Source: Chondrus crispus
Taxonomy: Eukaryota > Rhodophyta > Florideophyceae > Gigartinales > Gigartinaceae
Direction of reading: 5' to 3'
NCBI RefSeq assembly: GCF_000350225.1
Contig: NW_005179063.1
Location: 62,001 to 126,000 of the forward strand
DNA length: 64,000 nt
Position numbers and translations under genes: made by a program. Positions 10,061-22,500 of the stretch are shown here, in pieces. Each line of letters opens with the position of its first letter. Within the stretch, counting starts at the first letter, position 1. The notes under the pieces are model-generated. The model made no database searches and had not been told where the DNA came from. It saw only the letters and a list, made by a program, of their open reading frames with translations.

Positions 10061-12326
10061 ATCTCAAAACTCTGATGTCAGGGGAAGTTGAGCGGTGCGA
10101 TATAAAAAACTGTGAGGGAAAGGTGAAGCAGTTTGGGTATATTCGCATATGGGATAGAATCAAGGCCCGACTTCGCAGCGCGTCATTGGGACCGGACATG
10201 GTGAGGTACTACCATAACGAGCTCGAAATTATTTCCGGTAACGGTCCTGCAACATATGGCGATGTATTTTCCGGTTCCGTCTTTCGTGATACAGCCAACA
10301 GGCTCGGAGGGCTCGAAGCAGTTAAAAACGACATCTTTCTCATAGTCTCTGGGGATGGCGCGCAACCGTATCGTTCCACCACATATGATATGTGGCCTTT
10401 TGTTTGCATGATCGCCAATTTGGCCCCCTGCGACAGGGTCAAAACCAAGAACATGCTGCCGTTTGTGTGCGTGCCCGGTCCAAATCAACCAAAGGATTTG
10501 ATATCCTTTCTTGAGCCCTTCTTGCAAGAAATGAGGCAGCTATCAAGGGGCGTTCCTTGTCGCCGTTGGGATGGAAATGAAGTTGTCGTTCGATGCCACA
10601 TACTTTTACTCGAGGGTGACCTGGCGGCGTTATGTAAGCTATGTTGCGTAAAGGGTTACAATGGGCTTCGCGGTTGTATGTACTGCCTCATCAAAGGCAT
10701 TTGTGTCAAGCACACGTATTTCCCCAGCTTCGAGAGAGATGCATGTGGTAAAAGACGTGTATTTTGGCGTTCCGACGATTTGCCCATGCGAAATGAAGCA
10801 GAGACAGAAAAGAATATTAGACAAATTGAGTGTCTTCGTGGGTTGGTGCAGAGAGGCTCACAGAAAGAGATGAATCAACTATGCAAATCTTCGGGAATCA
10901 ATGGGGAATCCCAGCTGTTCTCGCGGTCATCCCTTATTCCCTACCGCAGTGTGCCGCTGGACTACATGCATCTTTTACTTATCAATATTGCCAGTAGTCT
11001 CGTGGACTTGATATATGAGGAAGATTGGATGACACCAGAGAAGGAAAGGTCGATTGAGGCCGCATTGTTGGAATTTGGGAGCGGAGTTGCCTCCGAGACT
11101 CGTCGCCCTCGCTCGTTGCGGCAACGAAGAATGTTCAAAGCCGAAGAGTGGAAGTTTTTTGTGCTTCAATCTTCCCTGATTGTCTTTCATGACGTCCTTC
11201 CGGAAGAGTTTCTAGAAGGATGGCATTTATTCGTACAGATCGTCGAACTTTGCACACGACCTCACCTCCCTGAGGCCGATGTGAATAACCTCGAGCATTT
11301 TTGCCGACAGTTCTATGCCTTCTACGAAACAACGTTTTACGACGGTGTACCGGAGAAAATTCGGGCATGCAAGATGACAACACACTACGTGCTGCATCTC
11401 GCTGATTCTGTGCGAAATTGCGGTCCTCTACTAAACGTGTCCCAGTTTCCTATGGAACGATTTATTGGAGAGGCTGTCCACGCTCTGAATGCGACACACT
11501 TGGCGGCAGAGTCCGTGCTACAGCACTGGAAGTTTCAGGCTTCATGCATTACTACCAACTGAGGACTGGTATCGCGTCTGGGTTGTCACATTTTGTGCAT
11601 AATGCAACGCGGTATCCTCGAGACAAACTTCACGTCACGTCCAGCCTACCAGAATTTGATGAAGTTATGCTGTGCCACCCTTTTCAAGCATCTACAATTG
11701 ATTTGTTGCACGCATCGCTGGATGTGAATGTGAACAAGCTCATGGAAGACCTGTACATAAATCGGTTTGAAACGGACCGGGACACTGCGCGTCAACTCTT
11801 GATACGACATCCAAACGTGACTCTCTGGGGCAGAATGGCATTTCGCAGCCAGTTTTCCGATGAGTCCCGTGTCGTCTATATAGGTTGTTCCGCACTGCAC
11901 TTCGGACAGGATCGAAGGCGTAACTACTATGTCGCTGGGGAATACGAAGACAGAAGGTTGCAGAGTGGCACATTGGCAGTATACTATGGGCAGGTAATAC
12001 AGTTTGTCGAACATCGCGTTGTGTTCCAGGGAAAGGCGATGACGTTTTTGCTTGCGCTGGTGGCGTGGGTTGCAGCTGGCCTGAAAAAGGGAGAGCAAGG
12101 TCAAGTTTACGTCGACCGTGGACGCGACGATCCTAGTCTCTTCGGCAACACAGTTGTAGAGGGTGTGGATGTCATTCAACGCCACATTGCGGTCGTAGAG
12201 AAGATCAGGGCTGTTGGGAGGCGCCATAATAAACGGACGTACTTCGCAGATGGGGAATTCATCCGGGGGGAGCTTTTGAAGGAAACGGGCCGTGCAGTGC
12301 TACGGGGATTTGGAAACGGAAGATGA
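10061..12326 (+). pseudogene. Tnp2-like transposase, catalytic and C-terminal part
   Basis: Resumes in the frame of 7970-8780 and stays open to a stop at 11562; a second frame (-1) continues to 12326. The catalytic domain shows the Tnp2 (Transposase_21) pattern: SGDGAQPYRS (about 10345-10375) with the first acidic residue, then WPF, a NLAP segment, PGPNQPKDL, and a paired-Cys region GLRGCMYCLIKG before a basic stretch. A later DYMHLL (about 10960) and PMERFIGE (about 11450) are also family-typical. The frame change near 11500-11560 is a one-base-type shift, not an intron. With the upstream part the product would be about 1000 residues, normal for the family. The LTR and the frameshift make this copy inactive. 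Confidence 0.72.
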
Positions 12327-12347
12327 AATCCAAGAATTAAGCGGTGG

Positions 12348-13611
12348 TAATGGTAGGTTCGGAGGGGCAAGGGAAAGAAGGAAGGCAGGTTGATGTGTGC
12401 GAGTGAAGGAGTTGGTGCCGAGGTTTACTTTGAAGCCGTTTTCCTGCAATACTTATACACTTCGAGTGCTACACTATCGCTCTACTCCGACTCCCAGTAA
12501 ACCATACTCTACTATGCGCGACCAAGCGCGGTCCTCTTGTGGCCCGACCATACTGTTCGATTTCCACCTTACGAATCGATTCGTAACTATTAGCTCACAA
12601 CTATTTCTACACATTCCAAATGACTGTAAACCATGGCCCTATGCATGCAACTGTTTCACACCTTACTAATCTGCATCCAGTCATGCCAGACTTCATTGTT
12701 GTGCAACGAACAACTTGGCACTTGTCTATTTCCAACAACGCAAACGTCTTTCATATCACAATCGCCATACGTATCCTTGTTTCTCACCTTACTAATTTCG
12801 CCAAGCACTGTCAGATAATTATGGCAAGTTATAACAATGTGCATCCAGACTTTCTACACAACTCACATGAGAATACATGTAAATCACACGAGTACTGTCA
12901 TGAACTTGCATCCAACGGCGCACCATGACGAGAGCACAGTGCAACGGCGCGTGCTCACGCAAGACTCGCATACAGCGTGACGCGTACACAGAATAATCGC
13001 ACAACCCTATTCCTCTCGCGAGAAGTACTTGTTGTACTTTTGATTCACATGTACTGTACTCGGACACGCGCAGGATCGCAAACAGTCTGACACTGTAAAA
13101 CTGTAAACCCTCATGTGCATACATCTGGATGCGTGTACATGTGTACGTACACGAATCCACCTGGCGACGTGTACATGTGTACACAAAATACATGTGTCCC
13201 GCCCGGGGGCCCCATGCAATTACCCATTACAACCATGGCAAACAACTTGAAACCCCCAAAACAACGTAATTATGGCATATACAGGCCATTTGAAGTACAC
13301 CACAAGGCCAATGATGCACACGTGGACAACGCTCGACCAATAGATTTGCAGCATTAGACCTTAGGGCCAATAGAATTGCAGTATTTCCTGTGTAGTCTAT
13401 AGTGCTACGGGCCAAGGTTCCACTTGGCAAAACTATGCAAATTTGCATGACCCTCCGAGAGGCCACTTTCGTCCCCGGAACCCCAAAATCTGGGATTTTA
13501 CACGTGTCATGTCGTGATATGGGTAAGAGCGCCCGGACCGTGCAGTCATGTACACGTGTCACTCGATTTTGACCTTTTCAGATAACAGCATGTGGTCGCA
13601 CATTTTCAATA
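12348..13611 (-). repeat. LTR of copia family A, no target duplication
   Basis: 1264 bp, reverse orientation to the copy at 8781. The left flank (GGTGG) belongs to the DNA transposon and the right flank (TGAAG) to copia D, so the flanks do not match. It is therefore a recombination joint or the relic of a larger rearrangement rather than a simple solo LTR. Together with 8781-10055 it forms a large inverted repeat around 2.3 kb of transposase sequence. Confidence 0.85.
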
Positions 13612-16305
13612 TGAAGGTGCCAAACTCTTCGTTCATTGCTTTCAGCCATTCATCTCTTTCTGTACTGTTCATAGCTTCGCAGAAAGTGGAAGGTAGGCTA
13701 GAGTGGTTAGCATTAAGAGTTGAATCTAACACCAGGCAAGCTGAATCAAAACCATAACGTTGTGGAGGAACAGCTGCAGTGTTTCGGTTGGAGCGTCGCA
13801 AGTCCGGAACATTGGTAACGTCATCCAAGTCATCGCTATCATCGTCGTGAGTGTAGAGGATGTTTGGGGTATTAGTAATGTCTTCCGGTATCGTTACACC
13901 ATCAGTGTGGTGCATCTCCTCAGTGTTTGTGGAAGGGGATAGCAGCGGTGGACTGGGTTGCATATCCTGCATTTCGGTATCTACAGTAGCAGTAGAGTCC
14001 TCGGCTGTACTTGCCAGAAAATAGTCTTCCACACCAGGCATATCAATTGTAATCACTGCACCAGACACACTCTGACGATCTGACGAGATAGGTACAGACT
14101 CATCAAACCTGACATCCTGTGAAATTACTACAGCATCTTTGTTTGGAATGTACACCCGAAAGGCGTTTCCACGTGTATACCTAACCAGAATGCCCAGCTG
14201 AGCCCGTGCATCAAATTTTCCTTGTCTCTTGTGCTTATGTGTGTAAACGTACGCCTCACACCCAAATAATCTCATGTGGGCGAGGTTCGGCTTCTTTCCA
14301 TGGATCAACTCAGATGGGGTAGCTTGCAGGGAACAGCTTCGAGTAAACATTCGGTTTCGGAGGTAGTTAGAAACGTTCACAGCCTCAGCCCAGTATCGTT
14401 CTTTGTTTTTGACGTTCATGTTGAGCATCATACAGCGAGCAATGTCCAGCAATGTGCGATTAAGGCGTTCTGCCTTACCGTTTGACTCTGGAGAACCTGC
14501 CGTGGTGAGTTCATGTAGGATTCCTTCTGATCTCAGCCTGGCTCGCAGCTCCTTACAAATGTACTCACCACCTCCATCAGACCTTACCCACTTAACGTTT
14601 GGGCGGTTCATGACAAAAAGCTGTCCAAACTTTTCATTGAATATGTTTCGCAGTTCACATATCATTTCCTTCACGGCATTGGCAGCCTGGCTCTTTCGAC
14701 GGACGAAACATATAAGCGAGAAATCTGTCTTCTCTTCAAATAGCGTGACGAAGTACTGTGAGCCAGATAAAGAACGGTGGCGAATTGGTCCAACAACGTC
14801 AGTATAGACACGTCCCAGAAGTAGAGTACTGTCCTTATTTTTAGCTGATTGAGGTCTCCGAGGCTTGCAACACGATTTTCCACGAAGACAGCAACTGCAG
14901 TTGTGTTGGTGAAGATGCTGAACCTTCTCTACATCCATACCAGTTACAAGAGGAATTGATTTCTCTATCACGTTTACGCTCATATGACCCAGTCGTTTGT
15001 GCCAAAGTTCCTGTTTCGCATCTTGCGATATGAAAGCGAAGTCTTTTTGGACCTTGTTCACGAATAAGAGAGCTTCATACAACCCGTCTTTGGTTTCCGG
15101 CCCGACCAACTTTGCAGTACCAGTCTGTTTGTCGATGATCTTCAAGATTCCTCTTTGGTGATCACATTCATCGTTATCCACAATAGTTTTGAACCCATTC
15201 CGGCGCGTACGGCTTATAGAGATTAAGTTATACAGTATCCTGGGGGTATACAGAACGTCTTTGAGTGTAACTGTGTGGGTTTCCCATTTACGACAGTGGT
15301 CGTTTCCACAGTCTCAATCCCCTCTGCGGATAAAAACTCCTTGTTGCCAACCTGCACAGACTGCTGTAGAGGACGAAAAAGTTTAAAGTTCGAGCGATTG
15401 TTCGTCATATGTGATGTACATGCACTGTCTAGCATCTATTTCACAGATTTGTTTCCTTCATTGAGTGCAACTAAATCTTTTGGTACGACAATCATGGCTG
15501 TATCGTCCTTAGTATGCTGTTTGTAGTGATTGCGTTTAGGTTTTCGGCTAAAATCTCTCTTTTGCTTCGTACGCTGAGCCCCTTGTTTGCGGTAGGCCTT
15601 GCTACGGGGGTTGTGCCAGCACAACTGTGCGTCATGGCCGCGGCGGCCACAATGAGTACAGGATAGAATTACACCATGCGTTTTGCCATGTCTCATTTCT
15701 TTTACCATGAATGCTTGCTGGTGTTCTGAGTGTTTAACAGACGATTACTGTTTGACAAGTTCAGCTAGTGCTTCCGTAAACGTTTTACGAGTTGATCTGA
15801 TGACTTGTGCTGTTACAGAAAAATCGGAAGTTAGTCTACGTAGTAGCGTGCGTTTCTTCTCAATGTCAGAAACCACATGGTCGATTGACAGAAGCTCATT
15901 AACGGGCCCTTCAATTCTGTTTGCGTATGCCATGACTGATTCTGATGGCTTCATTTTGATATTCTGAATCTTTGAGAGCTTCGAGTCAACTGTTGCCTCG
16001 GATACAGCCTGAAAATTTTCACCAAGCTTCGTCCAAGCTTGATGTGGATCTCTCAGTGTTATCACTGTGGATTTACAGCATGGCGTAGTCGCCATGAGAA
16101 TGTTGGCGAGGGCAATATCCCTCTTCCTTTGAAAGGCCTGTTTTGCGTCTGCTTCCTCTGGTTGCACAGCAGTTCCAACAACAAATTCCCATAGCCCTTT
16201 TCCACTTAGTAAGATCTCCATATCGTTAGACCACATAAAGTAGTTGTGCGCATTAAGCTTATCAATGCGGAATTTCATGACATCGAGATTTTCTTCCTCA
16301 GTCAT
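13612..16305 (-). pseudogene. Copia D gag-pol, interrupted
   Basis: Gag starts at 16305 (MTEEENLD) with a UBN2-type capsid region (KLNAHNYFMW). An in-frame TAA at about 15745 follows ALAELVKQ. The same frame then carries a CCHC knuckle (CTHCGRRGHDAQLC) and, after an in-frame TAG at 15436, the protease motif LDSACTSHMT. A frameshift near 15200 leads to the GAG-pre-integrase zinc region (HKRLGHM, CLRGK) and the integrase core (YTDVVGPI; VRSDGGGEY; SPESNGKAERLNRT, giving D, D, E). It ends in the linker before reverse transcriptase (EAMNSTERDEWLKAM). Two stops, one frameshift and the truncation make it inactive. Confidence 0.85.
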
Positions 16306-16419
16306 TTTGAGTGAGGTGTCTGTTCGATAAAGGTGTCACTTGAGAAATTGGAACAGGAACTGTACTCAGCAACAGAAAAGACTGAACAAGCTTTGAAGTG
16401 CGCTTCACGGTTAGCGTTC

Positions 16420-16432
16420 TTGGCCCATAACC
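16420..16432 (-). other. Primer-binding site of copia D (half-tRNA type)
   Basis: GGTTATGGGCCAA on the minus strand directly inside the LTR. It matches the anticodon arm of initiator tRNA-Met with one change from the GGTTATGGGCCCAG seen in families A-C. Confidence 0.65.
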
Positions 16433-16638
16433 AATTGCAGTAAATGGTAATTGTTGTGTCCTTTTAGTTTGAGTGATCGATAGCTTCTATTATATACTGT
16501 CGTATCCTCTACGGTGTTGACTCATTCTCAAGGCGAGAGTCTCGGTTTGGTGATTAAGTCAAACTGAGTCAAACTGAGTCACCCTGAGTCATAGTGAAAT
16601 TATCTGCGTTCATTTCAATGTAGCTAAATACGGCAACA
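16433..16638 (-). repeat. 5' LTR of copia D
   Basis: 206 bp on the minus strand, starting TGTTGCCGTA and ending CTGCAATT next to the primer-binding site. It contains TATATAATAG as a likely TATA box near 16490 and short GAGTCAAACT direct repeats near 16560. The outer end is set by the TGTTG start only, since the partner LTR is missing. Confidence 0.6.
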
Positions 16639-16867
16639 GGTTGTGTTGTTGCTGGACTGTTGGACCCTGGTTCCGGCCCGACAGGCACACTGCACTACAT
16701 TGAGTCTTGGACGCGAAGTTCGCGTCCGCTGTCGACTTGATGTCCTCCGCCCCCCGACTGGTGACGGCTCCAGTCGGGGGCCATTCCTGCGCTCCGGATG
16801 CGCGCGGAGGAACAGTGGCACCGGGCCTACTCGAGGGGGCTCCGGGCCGCCTCTTGGCCGAGGTCTG

Positions 16868-17392
16868 TTACATCTCACGGGCACGACGGCGCGTTGAGTT
16901 GAGCTCCGCCGCCATGCGCGCCAACGCTCCCATCTGTTCGGCTGAAGGGAAGGGTTGCAGGTCGCGTCGGACCCCGGAGTTCGCACTCACCGGTCGACCC
17001 GCAACGTCCACGGCGGGGGAATCGATGCGCGCCTCTTGGACCGGTACCAAGCGGGACTGTAGCTGGTCAACGAGGGCGCGCAGGTTCTTCAAGGACTGAG
17101 TGACGCGCTCAAACTTTCCTTCGAAGAGGGAGCGCAACTCATCCATACAGCGGGCGTAGACGCTGTCGGGGACGTCGATACGGAGGGATGTTCGGACATC
17201 TTTGATATTCTCTGCGATGCGATCGTACATCGCGCGGGCGCGTCCTTCGGAGAAGTCGGGCGACGGTTCGCAGTCTCCAGGACCAGCGTCGCCGTCGCCG
17301 ACTCCGACGCGGAGCGCGGCCTCTCGCACATCGGCGAGCTCGGAGCGAATCGAGGTGGGATATTCGCGACTCATCTCGACGCGTACGGACAC
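16868..17392 (-). CDS. Gag-like N-terminal protein of gypsy family E, 174 residues
   Basis: The start lies about 45 bp beyond the primer-binding site, where gag begins in gypsy elements. An acidic N-terminus is followed by a long amphipathic helix (about residues 50-125, including FEGKFERVTQSLKNLRALV) likely to oligomerise. No zinc knuckle is present in the frame. It ends at TAA at 16868; sequence further left is open in another frame, so this may be a truncated gag. Role in particle assembly is inferred from position only. Confidence 0.5.
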   Translation of the reverse strand: MSVRVEMSREYPTSIRSELADVREAALRVGVGDGDAGPGDCEPSPDFSEGRARAMYDRIAENIKDVRTSLRIDVPDSVYARCMDELRSLFEGKFERVTQSLKNLRALVDQLQSRLVPVQEARIDSPAVDVAGRPVSANSGVRRDLQPFPSAEQMGALARMAAELNSTRRRAREM

Positions 17393-17437
17393 GGAGGTAA
17401 ACGATAGTCTTCTCGGTTCGATCTTGAGAGTTTTCTA

Positions 17438-17450
17438 GGTCGGGAGACCA
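17438..17450 (-). other. Primer-binding site of gypsy family E
   Basis: TGGTCTCCCGACC on the minus strand, one base from the LTR. It begins TGG, complementary to a tRNA CCA end, so this family uses ordinary 3'-end priming unlike the copia families. Which tRNA I cannot say. Confidence 0.55.
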
Positions 17451-17451
17451 C

Positions 17452-18066
17452 TGTAGCATAATCACCCCCAAGGACGAGGGGAGTGAGTACTGACAGTTCG
17501 GAAAGACCCCGATCGGCGGGAAGATAGAAGCACGGCCCACCCACGGTACTGAGCACGGGCTCGAGGTAGCGGTGGTAAAGAGAGATCGAGGAGGACGGGC
17601 GCACGCGCGAGCGGTTCTACGCCTCGACGCCCGGGAGCGGTACTGGGTGACGATCCAGTACCGACGGGCGGAGGCGGAGCCGGTTCGTGGGCGTTCTGCG
17701 CGCGTCTTCAACTTGCGCGCGGTGCTACTCCTAGATAAAACGGACGGAAGTACCTAAAAGTAAGCGGGCGGACCAAGGTGGAGGATCCTTGACAAGTCCG
17801 TGCTTGTCGTCCTCCACGGCCGGCGGTCCGCTCATGTTTAATATACAGAGTCACCTATCACATTACAGTAGTGCAGGTCGGTCTGCACTGTAGTGCTGTC
17901 AGCCGTCGGGGCTGGGCAGCACACGTGTCATACACGTGTGTGCGGGCGCCCCCTTACACGTGGGGTACACGTGTGCGCGGTGCACGCGTACTGAGATACT
18001 GTAGAGCTCGGGCTCTACAGTTACAAATCTTATATAAATCTAATTCCGGGAGGGGGATATGCTACA
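17452..18066 (-). repeat. 5' LTR of gypsy family E
   Basis: 615 bp with TGTAGCATA...TATGCTACA ends. On the minus strand a TATATAA box is at 18031-18037 near the start of U3. ACACGTGT palindromes occur at 17921 and 17932, and a CTGTAGAGC inverted repeat near 18000. Confidence 0.8.
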
Positions 18067-18269
18067 TGCTTGGCGAAATTAGTAAAGTGAGAAATATGGA
18101 TACGTATGGCAATTGTGATATGACAGACGTTCGCGTTGTTGGAAATAGACAAGTGCCAAGTTGTTCGTTGCACAACAATGAAGTCTGGCATGACTGGAAG
18201 CAGATTAGTAAGGTGTGAGAGAGTTGCATGCATAGGGCCATAGTTTACAGTCTTTTGGAATGTGCAGAA
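18067..18269 (+). repeat. Family A LTR fragment, left part, split by copia A
   Basis: Matches the middle of the family A LTR (compare 9588-9790) and continues at 26146 beyond the inserted copia A. Its own 5' part is missing where the gypsy LTR ends. Confidence 0.85.
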
Positions 18270-19532
18270 TAATGGTAGGTTCGGAGGGGCAAGGGAAAGA
18301 AGGAAGGCAGGTTGATGTGTGTGAGTGAAGGAGTTGGTGCCGAGGTTTACTTTGAAGCCGTTTTCCTGCGATACTTATACACTTCGAGTGCTACACTATC
18401 GCTCTACTCCGACTCCCAGTAAACCATACTCTACTATGCGCGACCAAGCGCGGTCCTCTTGTGGCCCGACCATACTGTTCGATTTCCACCTTACGAATCG
18501 ATTCGTAACTATTAGCTCACAACTATTTCTACACATTCCAAATGACTGTAAACCATGGCCCTATGCATGCAACTGTTTCACACCTTACTAATCTGCATCC
18601 AGTCATGCCAGACTTCATTGTTGTGCAACGAACAACTTGGCACTTGTCTATTTCCAACAACGCAAACGTCTTTCATATCACAATCGCCATACGTATCCTT
18701 GTTTCTCACCTTACTAATTTCGCCAAGCACTGTCAGATAATTATGGCAAGTTATAACAATGTGCATCCAGACTTTCTACACAACTCACATGAGAATACAT
18801 GTAAATCACACGAGTACTGTCATGAACTTGCATCCAACGGCGCACCATGACGAGAGCACAGTGCAACGGCGCGTGCTCACGCAAGACTCGCATACAGCGT
18901 GACGCGTACACAGAATAATCGCACAACTGTATTCCTCTCGCGAGAAGTACTTGTTGTACTTTTGATTCACATGTACTGTACTCGGACACGCGCAGGATCG
19001 CAAACAGTCTGACACTGTAAAACTGTAAACCCTCATGTGCATACACCTGGATGCGTGTACATGTGTACGTACACGAATCCACCTGGCGACGTGTACATGT
19101 GTACACGGCATACATGTGTCCCGCCCGGGGGCCCCATGCAATTACCCATTACAACCATGGCAAACCACTTGAAACCCCAAAACAACGTAATTATGGCATA
19201 TACAGGCCATTTAAAGTACATCACAAGGCCAATGACGCACACGTGGACAACGCTCGACCAATAGATTTGCAGCATTAGACCTGAGGGCCAATAGAATTGC
19301 AGTATTTCCTGTGTAGTCTATAGTGCTACGGGCCAAGGTTCCACTTGGCAAAACTATGCAAATTTGCATGACCCTCCGAGGGGCCACTTTCGTCCCCGGA
19401 ACCCCAAAATCTGGGATTTTACACGTGTCATGTCGTGATATGGGTAAGAGCGCCCGGACCGTGCAGTCATGTACACGTGTCACTCGATTTTGACCTTTTC
19501 AGATAACAGCATGTGGTCGCACATTTTCAATA
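18270..19532 (-). repeat. 3' LTR of copia A
   Basis: 1263 bp, element-sense ends TATTGAAAAT and CTACCATTA. The polypurine tract GAGGGGAGG abuts it at 19533-19541. Confidence 0.92.
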
Positions 19533-19543
19533 CCTCCCCTCGA

Positions 19544-22500
19544 TCACATGCTTTGGGCAGCTTTGCACTCGGAAAGCCCAACCATGCCCACGAACTTTTC
19601 AAACAGCACGCGACCAAGTGGTTTGGTCAGCATATCGGCTGGCATTTCTGTTGTCGGACAATGGTACAATGTGACCAGTTTTCGCTGCACCGCATCTCGA
19701 ACAAAATGATACGTAATATCAATGTGCTTGTTGCGACGATTTGTAGATTCGTTCTGAGCAAACACAATCGTACCAGCGTTGTCACATCCAACGCGAATTG
19801 TTGGATCCGAATTCGCACCAAGTACATCGGCATGGAAGCGTCGAAGCCACGCGGCCTCTTTGCATGCTTCACTGAGTGCGATGTATTCTGCCTCACAAGT
19901 AGACTTTGCAACTACTGTTTGTTTCCGGGAAGCCCAACTGATAGGCATCACAAAGCTTGAACACGTACCCACTCGTTGATTTCCGTGATTCAAGGCACCC
20001 ACCCCAATCTGCGTCGCTATACCCATGAAGTTCCGTACCAAGATCATCTTTACCAAACACTATTCCAAGATGCTGGGACCCACGCAAGTATCTCAAAACA
20101 CGTTTCACACCTGTCCAATGCGAATCGTGAGGGTCGGCACAGTGTTGAGATAACTTTCCAATGGCAAACGCAATATCGGGGCGGGTCCCGACCATTAGGA
20201 ACATTAGACATCCAATGGCCTGACGATATGGTTCAAAGCATGGGTTGTCATCAGTGCCAGTTTCGGCCACTTGCATTGTGACATGTCGAGACTGTTCCAT
20301 CGGAGTAACGCAAGGATTGCATGCCGACATTTTGAACCGTTTCAGTACTGCTTGGGCATACTTCGACTGCGTGACGGTCAGGACGTGTTTAGAACGTATA
20401 CGGTCGATCTCTAGACCAATACAAGTCTTCGCTTCGCCAAGGTCTTTCATATCGAATCGTTTGTTAAGTTCATTTTTCATCCATAATATGGCCTCCAAGT
20501 CACTTCCAGCTAGCAGCAGATCGTCCACGTACAACGCGATAATCATGATGACATTGCCTTGACGTCGAATGTAAAGACATGGGTCGCTGCGTGTAGTGTT
20601 GAAACCAAGTTCAGTGATCAGAAACTCATCGATCTTACTATGCCATTGGCGATGGGCTTGCTTAAGACCATAGATTGCTTTCAAAAGTTTACACACCGAA
20701 TCAGGTTTGACTTTGTCGATGCATCCTTCAGGTTGCTCCATGAAGATTTCTTCGTGAAGGTCACCGTTGAGGAAGGCAGTCACCACGTCCATCTGATGCA
20801 GCTCAAGGTCAAAGTGCGCAACCAGTGCCAGAAGCAGACGGATAGTTGTGAACTTGATGACAGGGGCGAAAGTTTCAGTGTAATCGATGCCTTCTACTTG
20901 TTGAAAGCCTCGTGCCACAAGACGTCCCTTTGCAGTTTCGACCAATTTTCCGGACTCGTCAGGAAGTTGCTTCACTCCGAAAACCCACCTGGACGTCAGG
21001 ACGTTTGATGCTTGGGATCTTGGAACAAGTGTCCATGTTTTGTTTTTGTGTTGTGAAGCAAGTTCTTTGTCGATGCCCTTCTGCCAGAAGCGAGCTTTTG
21101 GAGAATCCATAGCTTGCTTGTACGAGTTTGGGATTTCCGTTATCACATGGGCGTGGCTAAGGAGTCCAGCAGTCACTAAAGCTGCTGCCCACCACGCCCC
21201 AGGCGTTTTGCGAATGCGAGTGGACCGACGGAGATTAGTTGGCGGATCAATAGTTTCTTCCTCAACTACGTGTTGCTCAACTGTTTCGGTAGTTTCGTCC
21301 TCCCCTGCAGTTGGGGAAGAGTTGGAGGATTCATCAGAGTCTTGTTGTTCATCCGGCAATGATGCTTCTGATGCCACTGCATCATTTTCTGCAACTTCCT
21401 CATCGATGTTCAAGTTGATTGTGTCATCATCAGTTGTAGCCTCCTCGTTTGTATCCATCGGTTCACCAGATTTGCCTCCCGTGGACTCGTCAAAAGTAAC
21501 ATCTCTGGATACGATCACTTTGTGCAAATCACCATCCCACAACTTGTAAGCTTTCGTATTTTCAGCATACCCTAGAAACATTGCCTCCTTTGCACGGGCG
21601 TCAAGTTTCTGGATGTTGTGTTTTGGTAATGTATACCAACACTTTGAACCGAAAACACGCAAATGACCAACATTTGGCACAGATTTCATCCATAAGTGGT
21701 AGGGGGTCATCTTAGGGGGAATGGCACGTGACGTGACTCGATTTCGAACGTACACTGCATTGGCAAGTGCTTCTGCCCAGAACCCCTTTGTAACTTTCTT
21801 GTGCGCTAGCATGGAGCGCACCAAGTTTACCAAAGTTCTGTTCAGTCGTTCGGCGACGCCATTTTGCTCCGGTGTGTAGGCGGTCGTCATTTGATGCTGA
21901 GTACCATTTGCAATCAGAAAAGACTTAAACTCCGTGGACAGATACTCACCACCTCGATCGGTGCGAAGCACTTTGATCTTGCGACCAGTGTGAGTCTGAG
22001 CAAGTTGTGCAAACATTTTGTATCGTTCAAATGCTTCTGATTTATGGTGCATAGGGTACACTACTGACCAGTTTGAGTGATCATCTATGAAGGTAATGAA
22101 GTACTTGGCACCACCAATGGACTGCACCTCTAAGGGGCCACAAACATCAGAGTGAACTAAATCTAGACAGAAGTATGCCCGCCTCGAGGACCGCTCTTTT
22201 GGGATCACAGATCGAGTGGCTTTGCCGTAGACGCACGCAGAACATTTTTCAGAGATGCAATCATTGTCAGTATTGTTGATTTTGTTAGCCTCATTACCAA
22301 GTAGTTTGACTCCACTTACCACATTGTCACGAATCATCGAAGCAATACCTTGAGAATGCACATGTGCAAAGCGCTCATGCCACGTTTGCAGGGTGGCAGC
22401 ATGTGCAGATCCGATGTCACTGACGATGTCGAGAACGTAAAGTTCTCCAACCAATGTCGCAGTCGCCACTACAGTTGAGCCTCGTCTGACCATGCATTTT

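Larger units (their letters stand above)
6152..12347. mobile_element. CACTA/Tnp2-type DNA transposon remnant with two divergent genes
   Basis: The unit holds a minus-strand gene (6215-7459) and, divergently, a split Tnp2-like transposase (7970-12326), with 510 bp between their starts. A CACTA pentamer at 6152-6156, about 60 bp beyond the end of the left gene, could be the left terminal repeat of a CACTA-class element. The right end is lost where a copia LTR abuts at 12348, so no inverted partner or target duplication can be checked. The transposon class rests on the transposase, not on the termini. Confidence 0.5.
13612..16638 (-). mobile_element. Ty1/copia element, family D, 5' part, decayed
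   Basis: From right to left: 206-bp LTR (16433-16638), primer-binding site, short leader of about 115 bp, gag, zinc knuckle, protease, integrase and the start of reverse transcriptase, then truncation by the family A LTR at 13611. It lacks the long leader and the extra module of families A-C. Confidence 0.85.
16639..18066 (-). mobile_element. Ty3/gypsy family E, 5' end fragment
   Basis: A 5' LTR (17452-18066), a primer-binding site and an N-terminal gag-like frame, cut off at 16638 where copia D is inserted. The LTR is the same family as those at 55292-55960 and 33346/40550-41122. Confidence 0.75.

Noticed and set aside
11646..12227. 193-codon minus-strand frame opposite the transposase C-terminus
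   Set aside because: Shadow of the transposase reading frame, no domain.
17139..17711. 190-codon Arg-rich minus-strand frame over the gypsy LTR
   Set aside because: It crosses the LTR/internal border in a frame different from gag and is a GC-driven shadow.
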